From assembly GCF_022163125.1 (NCBI RefSeq), contig NZ_CP091881.1:8698501-8762500 (forward strand): DNA of 64,000 nucleotides, written 5' to 3'. The stretch's first letter is position 1. The number at the start of each line of letters is the position of its first letter. Under the pieces are notes generated by a model, which did no database searches, was not told where the DNA came from, and worked only from the letters and a program-made list of their open reading frames with translations. This DNA comes from Paenibacillus sp. HWE-109. Its GTDB lineage: Bacteria > Bacillota > Bacilli > Paenibacillales > NBRC-103111. Of the stretch, positions 8,443 through 16,273 are shown piece by piece. The position numbers and the translations under genes were made by a program.

Positions 8443-9405
8443 TTAATAAAGAGAATCCTTACATGGACAGAGAGCTGCAATGTCAGCGATTGCCCTGTAC
8501 AAATTGGGCGGGAATTCGGAGAGACGATGACAGACGTACAAGTGCCACTCTTTGCCATACAAAACATACACCTTGGTTCGGCAGCCTTCTTCTTTCAGTT
8601 TCTTCAATAAATCAGGTCGAATCCCATAGAGCATCTCGATCTCGACGTTGGGCTGCTCCAGATATCCACGCTTCCGAGCGGCCTCTATGATAGCTTCGTC
8701 ATGCGAAGCAATAGATACAGGCCGACCGCTTGCAACCAGCAATTTCGTTAAATGGAGGTATCTTTCATTCAGTTCCTCCGAGCGAGGAAGCGCAATCTCC
8801 TGCGGTTCTTGGTAGGCCCCTTTGACGATTCTTATTCGTCCCGGATAGGATTTAATATCTAGCAAATCGCTTTCCGTACGATGCAGTTGGGCCTGTAAAG
8901 TAATCCCGACGTTTGGAAATTTGTCACCTACATGCTTATAGATTTCCAGGATTTGATCTGTTTTCGCTGACTCTTCTGCGCTAATCATAACGGTGCTGCC
9001 ATAGCGAGCAGCTTCCTGTGCGAGCTGGGCCAGATGGTCACGCGAAAGTTCCGGGTCCACGGTCAGACCGATATGCGATAAATCGAGAGAAATCGTGGCT
9101 TGCAATCCACCCTCGCCAGAGGTTCGAATCAGTTTCAAATATTCTTCTTGGGCCAGTTCGCACGCCTCCTGGGTTGACGTATTTTCTCCGATGTATTCCA
9201 AAGAGACCGCGTATCCTTTCCATTTGAAATCGAGTGCTTCTGATATAGCCTTGTCCCTTGTTTCACCTGTGATGAATCTTTGCGCGGCACGAAATAATAG
9301 CGGATATAAGTCTTTTGATTCCTGGATATAGGTTTTGATATGTTCATTTCGAGCGATAGATTTAAGTGCTTGTGAAGCTATGATCCGCAGTTCAGCATCG
9401 TTCAT
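8443..9405 (-). CDS. Proline dehydrogenase-like flavoenzyme
   Basis: 320-aa protein of the monofunctional bacterial proline dehydrogenase family (FAD-dependent oxidation of proline to pyrroline-5-carboxylate, feeding electrons to the membrane). Barrel motifs are visible: RIRIVKGAYQEPQEIA near residue 195, SIASHDEAII near 230, and the C-terminal VYVLYGKEW ... LSEFPPNL. Enzymes of this family carry an Arg-Arg pair before L(A/S)E that binds the proline carboxylate; here the pair is His293-Arg294 (codons CAT CGT). The fold call is firm but proline as substrate is less so. The gene is divergent from a MocR regulator, 126 bp away, which probably controls it. There is no P5C dehydrogenase gene beside it. 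Confidence 0.85.
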   Translation of the reverse strand: MNDAELRIIASQALKSIARNEHIKTYIQESKDLYPLLFRAAQRFITGETRDKAISEALDFKWKGYAVSLEYIGENTSTQEACELAQEEYLKLIRTSGEGGLQATISLDLSHIGLTVDPELSRDHLAQLAQEAARYGSTVMISAEESAKTDQILEIYKHVGDKFPNVGITLQAQLHRTESDLLDIKSYPGRIRIVKGAYQEPQEIALPRSEELNERYLHLTKLLVASGRPVSIASHDEAIIEAARKRGYLEQPNVEIEMLYGIRPDLLKKLKEEGCRTKVYVLYGKEWHLYVCHRLSEFPPNLYRAIADIAALCPCKDSLY

Positions 9406-9475
9406 TCAACATCGTCTCCTTTGATCGTTTCTTTGAATTATCTACCTATAAACTTACCGTGATAAAATGGTTTGT

Positions 9476-9514
9476 ATAAGAGCCACTTAATACAGACTCG
9501 AATAGGACCACTTA
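9476..9514. promoter_or_regulatory. Direct-repeat operator between the proline dehydrogenase-like gene and mocR
   Basis: ATAAGAGCCACTTA (9476-9489) and AATAGGACCACTTA (9501-9514) are direct repeats with a 25-bp start-to-start spacing in the 126-bp divergent gap. MocR/GabR regulators are known to bind direct repeats in such gaps. Assignment to this MocR protein is inferred. Confidence 0.55.
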
Positions 9515-9531
9515 TGTAAGGGACTGATGAT

Positions 9532-10956
9532 ATGATATGGATTCACATCGATAGAAACTCGGGCATTCCGATGTATCGGCAAATTTATGATCATTTCCGA
9601 AGGAAGATTCTGCAAGGCGAGATGCACAGCGGAGAGCGGCTGCCCAGCACGCGTGATCTCGCAGCAAGTCTGCGTGTCTCCCGAAACATCGTTGTCGAAG
9701 CGTATGAACAACTACTTGCTGAGGGGTACATTGAAGGGCGACATGGCTCTGGCACTTTCGTATCGGAAGGAACGTATCTGGAGGGGCTGGCGGATGAAAG
9801 ATTCCCCGCCGATGATAGGCGGAGTGATTCAAGCCGCTATGAAACAGAGCTGATTGATTTTCGTCCCGGGCTCCCGGCACTGAACCTTTTTCCACGGAAA
9901 TTATGGGGGCAACTGGCTGAATATACGTACAACAACGGACCTGATACAGCCTTTGGATATGGTAAACCGGAAGGACGCGAAGAACTGAGATCTGTGTTAA
10001 TGCGTTACTTGCGCAGAACAAGAGGGGTTATCTGTGAGCAAGAGCAGTTGGTTATTACGACCGGGGCTACACAGGCGCTATCGCTTATTGCTAAGCTTTT
10101 GCTCGCCGATGGTTCTGATGCGGTCATTGAGGATCCCATTACGTATGAAATTCAAACGATGTTCTCTATGCCGGGAACGACGCTATATCCAGTTCCTGTA
10201 GATCATCAGGGGATGCAAACACAGCTACTCCCCTTGGATATACAGCCAAGTTTGGTCTATGTGACGCCTTCCCATCAGTACCCTTTGGGAGGAGTTCTGC
10301 CTATACAGCGCCGCGTTCAATTAATTCAGTATGCAAGATCGACGGGTTGCTATATTGTCGAGGATGACTATGATAGTGAATTCCGCTATGAGAGTGCTCC
10401 GGTGAGTTCCTTGCAGGGGCTGGACCCGGACCGGGTGATCTATATTGGCACTTTTAGCAAAATTCTATCTCCGGCATTGCGCATGGGTTATTTAATTCTT
10501 CCGCAATCCCTCATTGCTAGGGGGCGGAATTTGAAAAGGCTAACAGATCTGCACACGCCTTCTATGGAACAATTGACGCTTGCCCGGTTCATCGATGAAG
10601 GTCATTTGGACCGACATATTGCAAAGATGAAAAAGATCTACCGCAAACGGAGAGATTTCTTGATTGCCACTCTGATGGAAAGCTTCGCTGACCGAATAAC
10701 TATTAGGGGACACTCCACGGGTCTTCACCTCGTCGTTGAGTTTACGGATGTCATTTTTACGTCTAGCTTATTGGATGCCATTGAGCAAAACGGCGTGAAA
10801 ATCTATCCCGTAGAAATTCATGCGATGAACAAAGGGAAGCAGAATCATCGAATAATTCTGGGTTATGGGAATTTATCAGAAGCTGAGGTAGCTAAGGGGA
10901 TTCAGAGATTGGCGGCCGCTTTATCCCAAGCGGCAAGAACGAGCAGCACCACATAG
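9532..10956 (+). CDS. MocR/GabR-type transcription regulator (GntR wHTH fused to aminotransferase fold)
   Basis: 474-aa fusion typical of MocR regulators. Residues 1-80 form a GntR winged helix (GERLPSTRDLAASLRVSRN, then YEQLLAEGYIEGRHGSGTFV). Residues ~110-470 resemble a fold-type I aminotransferase that binds PLP: TTGATQALSLIAK, the aspartate motif EDDYDSEFRY, and the Schiff-base lysine in GTFSKILSPALRMGY. Such proteins sense amino acids or PLP and act as activators or repressors of a divergent gene. The neighbour on the opposite strand is a proline dehydrogenase-like enzyme, so an amino-acid effector of that enzyme is likely. Start ATG has a weak AAGGGA site upstream; the direct-repeat operator lies just before it. 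Confidence 0.92.
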   Translation: MIWIHIDRNSGIPMYRQIYDHFRRKILQGEMHSGERLPSTRDLAASLRVSRNIVVEAYEQLLAEGYIEGRHGSGTFVSEGTYLEGLADERFPADDRRSDSSRYETELIDFRPGLPALNLFPRKLWGQLAEYTYNNGPDTAFGYGKPEGREELRSVLMRYLRRTRGVICEQEQLVITTGATQALSLIAKLLLADGSDAVIEDPITYEIQTMFSMPGTTLYPVPVDHQGMQTQLLPLDIQPSLVYVTPSHQYPLGGVLPIQRRVQLIQYARSTGCYIVEDDYDSEFRYESAPVSSLQGLDPDRVIYIGTFSKILSPALRMGYLILPQSLIARGRNLKRLTDLHTPSMEQLTLARFIDEGHLDRHIAKMKKIYRKRRDFLIATLMESFADRITIRGHSTGLHLVVEFTDVIFTSSLLDAIEQNGVKIYPVEIHAMNKGKQNHRIILGYGNLSEAEVAKGIQRLAAALSQAARTSSTT

Positions 10957-10972
10957 GTGAAGTGCTCGTTCT
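10936..10972 (+). terminator. Stem-loop over the mocR stop codon, possible terminator
   Basis: AGAACGAGCA (10936-10945) pairs with TGCTCGTTCT (10963-10972), with a further CACC/GGTG pairing inside. No strong T-run follows, so termination is uncertain. Confidence 0.4.
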
Positions 10973-11005
10973 ATTGCAGTCTTACAAAAAAAGGAATGTT
11001 GCTTA

Positions 11006-11100
11006 TTGACAGATGGGAAATATTCGCTTAATCTAATATTGACTGATCGAGTCAATCTACGTATATTTTTTTTTGTCTAATATTGACTGATCGAGTCAAT
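11006..11100 (+). promoter_or_regulatory. Promoter with two identical TetR-type operators
   Basis: A consensus -35 TTGACA (11006-11011) with 17-bp spacing to TAATCT (11029-11034) reads toward the oxidoreductase gene. The palindrome ATTGACTGATCGAGTCAAT occurs twice (11038-11056 and 11082-11100), 44 bp apart start to start, about four helical turns. The identity extends several bases each side. The first copy covers the expected transcription start. This is the arrangement expected for repression by the TetR protein encoded at the end of the same operon. Confidence 0.75.
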
Positions 11101-11123
11101 CTAAAATCAGAGGAGCGATTCAG

Positions 11124-12575
11124 ATGACGAATATACAAAAAGAAGGCAAGGCGATTGTGATCGGTGGCAGCATTACAGGTTTAATGACGGCAAGGGTTCT
11201 CTCGTCTTATTACGAGGAGGTCATCCTGATCGACAAGGATCAATTTCCGTATCAGCCCGAGGATCGGAATGGCGCCCCGCATGGCTTTCATCCCCATAGA
11301 TTTACACAACGTGGTAAAATGATTACAGAGCAGTTCTTTCCAGGTTATGAAGAAGAACTGGTGGCTCTTGGTTCACCAAGTTCACTGAATAAAACGGTTC
11401 ATATGATGAATCAATATGGAACGGTAGCCGGACCTTACCAACGAAATGATATCAAGTTCAGCCGAGCTGTACTGGAATGGGTGATTCGCGGACGCGTAAA
11501 GGCGATTCCCAATGTACGGCTGCTAGCGGAGCAAGATGTTATTGGGCTTCATACAACCCCGAATCATACGGCCGTTACGGGAGTCCAAGTACGTGAGCGG
11601 GAAACAAGCATGAAGAGCGATTTGTTGGCGGATCTTGTTGTGGATGCCAGCGGCCGCGCCTCTAAGCTGACGCAATGGCTGAAGGAGTTTGGTTATGACG
11701 TACCTCGCCCTGACCGGATGAAAGCAGCTATCGGATACAGCACACGCCGGTATAAGGTACCTGCGCATTTGCAGCATCTGATCGAGAAATGGGACGTGAT
11801 CAACATTATGGGCCAACCTGTCAAGGGAACGTTTACGGGTGTCTTTTCCTTCATAGAGAATCAGGTGGCTGAGATGCTGCTGTATCGTCCAGGCGGGCAC
11901 TATCCGCCAACGCAAGCGGAGGAATTTGAACGGGAGGTTGCTCAGCTTCCTTCTCCCCTGATTGCAGAAATCCTGTGTCAGCTCGAACCGATCACTCCGC
12001 CCAAGGGGTTTCGCGTACCCGAACTATACCGTCACCACTATGAGCAAATGGAAAGATGGCCGGCCGGATTGTTAGTGCTGGGGGATGCTTTCTGTATCTA
12101 TGATCCGATTTTTGGTCAAGGAATGACGGTTGCTGCCATAGAAGTAGATTTACTAGACACCTTGTTGCAGGAGCGACAAAACAAACCCGAGCCTCATTTC
12201 GAGCAAAAGGTGCTCCGTATGATACAAGAAAAAGCCATCACTCCTGCCTGGTGGCTGAATTGCGCGGCGGATTTGCAGTGGGATGGCGTCGAATATGAGG
12301 CAGGAACCGAACCGCTCAAAGGGATTTCTTTTGGCAGCAGGTATATGAATTTGATCCTGAAAGAGGGAACTGCAAATCACAATTTCAAGCTATTCGGTTT
12401 GTACTGGGGCGTTAATTCATTATCATTACCCTTACAAGAGTTGTTTAATCCGCAGATGGTCAAGTCGGTGCTTGAGGCATCAGAGGAAGGACAGCAACTA
12501 CTCGCAGACCTGCTGAATGAATATGAGCTTCCATTAGAAGAAGCATTGACCAAAATTATTCCAAGTAAGGAGTGA
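11124..12575 (+). CDS. FAD-dependent oxidoreductase/monooxygenase
   Basis: 483-aa flavoprotein of the aromatic hydroxylase/geranylgeranyl reductase superfamily. An N-terminal FAD Rossmann motif (AIVIGGSITGLMTARVL, then ILIDKD) is followed by DLVVDASGRASK near residue 175 and the second FAD motif LVLGDAFCIYDPIFGQGM near 315. There is no signal peptide or membrane segment. A GAGGAG site precedes the ATG. It is expressed from a promoter carrying twin TetR operators and is translationally near-coupled to tetR, a set-up common for enzymes that hydroxylate or detoxify the regulator's ligand. The substrate is unknown. Confidence 0.85.
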   Translation: MTNIQKEGKAIVIGGSITGLMTARVLSSYYEEVILIDKDQFPYQPEDRNGAPHGFHPHRFTQRGKMITEQFFPGYEEELVALGSPSSLNKTVHMMNQYGTVAGPYQRNDIKFSRAVLEWVIRGRVKAIPNVRLLAEQDVIGLHTTPNHTAVTGVQVRERETSMKSDLLADLVVDASGRASKLTQWLKEFGYDVPRPDRMKAAIGYSTRRYKVPAHLQHLIEKWDVINIMGQPVKGTFTGVFSFIENQVAEMLLYRPGGHYPPTQAEEFEREVAQLPSPLIAEILCQLEPITPPKGFRVPELYRHHYEQMERWPAGLLVLGDAFCIYDPIFGQGMTVAAIEVDLLDTLLQERQNKPEPHFEQKVLRMIQEKAITPAWWLNCAADLQWDGVEYEAGTEPLKGISFGSRYMNLILKEGTANHNFKLFGLYWGVNSLSLPLQELFNPQMVKSVLEASEEGQQLLADLLNEYELPLEEALTKIIPSKE

Positions 12576-12583
12576 AAGGCGTA

Positions 12584-13177
12584 TTGTCCCCGTTAAATGA
12601 AGAACAACAGCATCAGATTCGAGATGAACGCAAAGAACAAATTATGAGCGCTGGGCTTAAGGTTTTTGCAAGGCGGGGGATTATTGGGACGAAAATGAGC
12701 ATGATCGCCGCCGAAGCTGAGATTAGCCATGGGCTGCTGTATCATTACTTTGCGTCCAAAGATGAGCTATTCACCACGCTTGTTGAAAGAGCGATGACGG
12801 CCTCGGATGAGGCTATGCAAAGTGTGTATGATCTGCCAGGCTCGCCAATTGATAAAATCAGAGCCTTAACGCAAGACATGCTCGATGAAGGCGGCACGGA
12901 CTACTTCCTACTGATACATCAGGCGCGAACATCAGAGGGAGTGCCTGAGAAGGTGATGGAGTTGATGAAGTACTACTCAATGGACAAATACGTCAAGCAG
13001 CTGCAGGTATTATTCCGGCAAGGACAGGAAGCCGGCGAGCTTGTGGATGGCGATGTGGACGAAATGATTTCGTCCTACTTATCGGTCCTTTCGGGTCTGA
13101 TGGTGCTTCATGTGCAGAAGATCGGGGGCTACCAGCTTCCGAGAGTTGACATGCTGTTGAGGATGATTGCTCGTTAG
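12584..13177 (+). CDS. TetR/AcrR family transcriptional regulator
   Basis: 197-aa repressor with an N-terminal TetR helix-turn-helix (IMSAGLKVFARRGIIGTKMS, then EISHGLLYHYFASKDELF) and an all-helical ligand domain. A GTG at 12572 overlaps both the ribosome site and the preceding stop; TTG at 12584 is better placed behind AAGGAG (12567-12572) and is chosen. It probably represses its own operon through the two 19-bp palindromes upstream of the oxidoreductase. It ends at a long bidirectional terminator. Confidence 0.9.
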   Translation: MSPLNEEQQHQIRDERKEQIMSAGLKVFARRGIIGTKMSMIAAEAEISHGLLYHYFASKDELFTTLVERAMTASDEAMQSVYDLPGSPIDKIRALTQDMLDEGGTDYFLLIHQARTSEGVPEKVMELMKYYSMDKYVKQLQVLFRQGQEAGELVDGDVDEMISSYLSVLSGLMVLHVQKIGGYQLPRVDMLLRMIAR

Positions 13178-13184
13178 CAGCGAA

Positions 13185-13235
13185 CACAAATAAAGGAGCT
13201 AAGCGGCTTGCGCACGCTTAGCTCCTTTATTTGTG
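13185..13235. terminator. Bidirectional terminator between tetR and the DUF2798 gene
   Basis: A perfect 20-bp inverted repeat (13185-13204 with 13216-13235), 11-nt loop, A-rich on one side and T-rich on the other. It serves the convergent tetR and DUF2798 transcripts. Confidence 0.9.
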
Positions 13236-13245
13236 GTGGCTCTTT

Positions 13246-13692
13246 TCAACAGGCTTTAACAACCATTCGAGCGACGAGTTTACCAACTAATTGCGGCAAA
13301 AAGAAGTTTAATAGGAACACAATGCTGAAAGCTATACGCCAAGCGCCTGCCCAGTAGGTTGTGAAATTTGGTTGAATAAAGCCATGCATAGCAACCGCTG
13401 TTAATACAAAGGACAAAATCAGGGTCATAATGAGTGAGGCTATGAAAACATAGACAACTAATTGGCCTTTTTTGAATTTGCTTGCAAATTTGCGGATTCG
13501 ACTAGGCAAGAAAAGGTTCAGCCCGAATGCAATGACGAAGGCGATGCCCCAATCTCTCATCCAAGCGCTAACAAAATGGGGGATGAACCCGCCTTCCAGC
13601 ACATAAGTCATAATGCCCGACATGATAAACGTCATAATCAAAGACATCATGGATACAAAAGTAAGTTGACGATATTTTGGATGAATGCCCAT
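13246..13692 (-). CDS. DUF2798 membrane protein, two tandem units
   Basis: 148-aa integral membrane protein with four hydrophobic helices arranged as two similar halves. Each half runs (M/L)TxIxSxx...G(F/G)xxxFxxxWxxxWxxAFxxxFxLNxFLP, the DUF2798 pattern, near residues 10-65 and 80-140. A basic linker (SRIRKFASKFKKGQ) separates the halves. Function of the family is unknown. It is transcribed alone on the minus strand from a region with ACTTG/CAAGT repeats. Confidence 0.8.
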   Translation of the reverse strand: MGIHPKYRQLTFVSMMSLIMTFIMSGIMTYVLEGGFIPHFVSAWMRDWGIAFVIAFGLNLFLPSRIRKFASKFKKGQLVVYVFIASLIMTLILSFVLTAVAMHGFIQPNFTTYWAGAWRIAFSIVFLLNFFLPQLVGKLVARMVVKAC

Positions 13693-13755
13693 CGTGTAAA
13701 CTCCCTCGGTTGTTTGATTTGTTATTCTGTTTGCTCATGAGTTGAGTATACATTC

Positions 13756-13806
13756 ACTTGTAACAATAATCAAGTAACAAAATATAATATTTGTCACTTG
13801 ATTATT
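13756..13806. promoter_or_regulatory. Inverted-repeat cluster upstream of the DUF2798 gene
   Basis: AATAATCAAGT (13765-13775) and ACTTGATTATT (13796-13806) form an 11-bp inverted repeat; another ACTTG lies at 13756-13760, making a second pair with CAAGT at 13771. It lies 65-115 bp before the DUF2798 start codon, where an operator would be expected. No regulator gene is adjacent. Confidence 0.45.
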
Positions 13807-13918
13807 ATTGATGACGTGAAAGCTGTCGCGGCAGTCTTTGTCACCAAAGGAATATTTAGCTTTAAACAATGTCTTCCTGCCTTAACGGAGGAGGTCCTGT
13901 AGCTGCCTCGTACGGAGA

Positions 13919-14102
13919 TAAGGGAACTACAATACGCTATTCTATCCAAAAATGTCAATATCGTGAGGTTGAGGGAACTACAGTGCGCTATTTTGTTGTT
14001 TAATGAGAAATCCAGCGCTTTTCATGGAAATAAAGCCCTGTAGTTCCGCTAGCAATCCAGCGACCCTGCTTTTTGCCTAAATAGCGCCCTCTAGTTCCCT
14101 TA
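13919..14102. repeat. Family B nested-palindrome repeat, copy 1 (~184 bp)
   Basis: Arm 1 AGGGAACTACAATACGCTAT, arm 2 GAGGGAACTACAGTGCGCTA, then inverted arm 3 CCTGTAGTTCCGCTA and arm 4 AAATAGCGCCCTCTAGTTCC. Outer arms 1/4 and inner arms 2/3 can pair, giving a nested hairpin. Same element at 25006-25187 and 63220-63402. It fills most of the ~450-bp gap before the MurNAc operon; no gene is seen there. Confidence 0.8.
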
Positions 14103-14143
14103 ATAGGATTTGTCGCATTTAAGAAGCGCAACGCTCAGAGTAT

Positions 14144-14206
14144 ATTAAAATATTATTTTACTTTTATTAAAATATTATTGACATGTAATTTCAACGCCTA
14201 TATAAT
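14144..14206 (+). promoter_or_regulatory. Consensus sigma-A promoter and repeated AT-rich operator of the MurNAc operon
   Basis: TTGACA (14178-14183), exactly 17 bp, then TATAAT (14201-14206): a perfect consensus promoter. Directly upstream, ATTAAAATATTATT occurs twice (14144-14157 and 14166-14179), 22 bp apart, the second touching the -35. RpiR/MurR regulators bind AT-rich near-palindromes, and the operon's second gene is such a regulator, so these are its likely sites. Confidence 0.75.
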
Positions 14207-14246
14207 TTGGCATATACCGAATCTAACTATTTGGAGTGAATCGATT

Positions 14247-15242
14247 TTGCCATATGTCATTGGAATTGATGGGGGCGGAACTAAAACGATATGCGCTTTT
14301 CAGGAAGTTGAATCCTACGATCCGCTTGCGAAGCCGCATAGAGAAGGCGATGTCGGTGAAGGAACGAACCCGCTGACGGTCGGTATAGAAATGATGAGAG
14401 CGAGACTTCATCATCTCATCCATCATGGCCTAAGAGCGCGTGGCATCCATCCGAGAGAAGTGATTGGGATCTGCGCTGGCATCGCGGGTACGCGGGTGGA
14501 GGCGAACAGATTGAGCGTCTTGCGTGAACTCGAGCAAATAGGCCATCATTTACATGTGAATGAAAATACGATTTACACGGTGAAAAGTGATTTGTATATA
14601 GCGCTCCAAGGAGCCCTGCACCCTAAGGATGAAGCTGGTGTGCTTGTGATTTCGGGGACAGGATCGAATGCCATAGGCATGTCGGAAGACGGGCAGTTAT
14701 TTTATAATGGCGGGTGGGGACATCTTCTCGGGGATGAGGGAAGCGGCTATGCGATTGGCCTTCAAGCGCTCAATGCTGTATGCAAAGCTTATGATCATAG
14801 AGAATTGCCTACGCTATTAACGGGGAAGATTCTGGCAACACTAAAGCTTGCAAGTGAGCAAGAGCTCATTCATTATATATATCGTGATGTTAAGAACAAG
14901 AACGAAATTGCCAGCTTAGCTAAACTGGTCATTGAAGCCTCTGCCGAATCAGATCCGGTGGCGTTGAAAATATTGAACGACGCAGGAGATGAACTCGTAG
15001 ATCTGGTTCGCGGTTTACGAAGCAAGTCAGCGTCATTGGATGAAGCAACTCCTGTCATGGTTGCTGGCTCTATTTTTACCTATTCAGATATTGTGAAAAA
15101 TCGCTTTATTGCAGGTTTGGACGTACATAAGCTAGGCCGCTACCAAGCTTCCTTCGCAGAGCCTGTGGATGGGGCTGTCCAAGTAGCTATGGAAACAATT
15201 TTCGAACATACCGTAAAGGGGGATAAGTTTGATGGCAGATAA
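14247..15242 (+). CDS. BadF-type N-acetylmuramate/N-acetylglucosamine kinase (MurK-like)
   Basis: 331-aa kinase of the BadF/GlcNAc-kinase family. Phosphate loops GIDGGGTKT near residue 6 and VISGTGSNAIG near 135 are followed by an intact GGWGHLLGDEGSGYAIG block. The known family member MurK of Clostridium acetobutylicum phosphorylates MurNAc and GlcNAc. Here MurQ, an RpiR regulator and an ABC importer sit in the same operon, so MurNAc 6-kinase activity is the best reading. Start: an upstream TTG at 14178 lies inside the -35 element; GGAG at 14233 is 10 nt before TTG 14247, which is therefore chosen. The 3' end overlaps the next gene by 11 nt. Confidence 0.85.
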   Translation: MPYVIGIDGGGTKTICAFQEVESYDPLAKPHREGDVGEGTNPLTVGIEMMRARLHHLIHHGLRARGIHPREVIGICAGIAGTRVEANRLSVLRELEQIGHHLHVNENTIYTVKSDLYIALQGALHPKDEAGVLVISGTGSNAIGMSEDGQLFYNGGWGHLLGDEGSGYAIGLQALNAVCKAYDHRELPTLLTGKILATLKLASEQELIHYIYRDVKNKNEIASLAKLVIEASAESDPVALKILNDAGDELVDLVRGLRSKSASLDEATPVMVAGSIFTYSDIVKNRFIAGLDVHKLGRYQASFAEPVDGAVQVAMETIFEHTVKGDKFDGR

Positions 15243-16116
15243 TCACCTTGCTGAGTCATTAACAGGCGGCTTGATCATGCTCAAGGAAATCGCCGAACAA
15301 TTACCGCCTTCGGAGCGCAAGATTGCTGTTTATGTCATGGAGAATCCTCATGAAGCCATACGCAGCACAGCTAATGAGCTAGGCGAATTAAGTGCGACGA
15401 GCGCTTCGGCGGTTATCCGATTATGCAAGTCGCTAGGCCTTAGCGGATTTCAGGAATTAAAGCTTAGGATCGCTGGCGATATTCGCAATACGTCGGAAAC
15501 TGATTTTACCGATTTTGCCTCTCAGGAGACGCAGCAATCCATCGTGCAGAAGATAACCAATAACAGCATTCGCTCTCTGCAGGAAACTGCCGAAATTATG
15601 AATTATGAAGCGCTTGAGAAAGCTGTTGAAGTCCTTCAACAGGCAGAACGAATTCATTTCTATGGCATCGGCGCTTCCGGCGTTATCGCGCAAGATGCTC
15701 ATCTGAAATTCGTGCGGATTAATCCTTCGACTACGTCGAGTTCAGACTATCATTTATCCGCTATGATGGTAGCCAAAACGGGACCGCAAGACGTCGTTGT
15801 CGGGATCTCTTTCTCAGGCGAGACCTTCGAGGTTGGCAAAGTGTTGGAGCTGGCCAAGCAGAAAGGCGCAGTGACGATCAGCTTAACGAGTTATGGCTTA
15901 TCGCCAATCAGTGAGATCGCGGATATTAACTTGTATGTATCGCCCAAGCAGGAAGAAGTGTTTCGCAGCGCGGCGACGTCATCGCGGCTTGCGCAGCTGC
16001 ATATCATCGATATTTTATTCATGTGCGTGCTGACGGCCAACTATGACAAGTCGATCCAATTGTTGGATGAAGTTCGGTTAGGCATCAATTTTGTTAAGCA
16101 AAGGTCCAAGAAATAA
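15232..16116 (+). CDS. RpiR/MurR family regulator with SIS domain
   Basis: 294-aa regulator. Residues 1-80 form an RpiR-type HTH (PPSERKIAVYVMENPHEAIR, then SATSASAVIRLCKSLGLSG). Residues ~130-270 form a SIS sugar-phosphate-binding domain (RIHFYGIGASGVIAQDAHLK, then GISFSGETFEVG). MurNAc-6-phosphate or GlcNAc-6-phosphate is the probable inducer, as for MurR. An AAAGGGGGAT site precedes ATG 15232; the gene overlaps the kinase. It probably represses the operon through the ATTAAAATATTATT repeats. Confidence 0.92.
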   Translation: MADNHLAESLTGGLIMLKEIAEQLPPSERKIAVYVMENPHEAIRSTANELGELSATSASAVIRLCKSLGLSGFQELKLRIAGDIRNTSETDFTDFASQETQQSIVQKITNNSIRSLQETAEIMNYEALEKAVEVLQQAERIHFYGIGASGVIAQDAHLKFVRINPSTTSSSDYHLSAMMVAKTGPQDVVVGISFSGETFEVGKVLELAKQKGAVTISLTSYGLSPISEIADINLYVSPKQEEVFRSAATSSRLAQLHIIDILFMCVLTANYDKSIQLLDEVRLGINFVKQRSKK

Positions 16117-16273
16117 GAGAATCTCACTAGGGGGCAGAGCGCTGGCTTCCTTTTACACCTAAATCTTAGTTTTCGCATTTGTATAATTGGTTTTAATGTT
16201 TCACCACATACACAGCAACGATTCTTCTCACAATGATGTCATCCATTCTATTACAAAAAGGGAGCTCGATGGT

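Noticed and set aside
14178..14246. TTG start for the MurK-like kinase at 14178
   Set aside because: It lies inside the -35 hexamer of a consensus promoter; TTG 14247 has a proper ribosome site and matches the family N-terminus.
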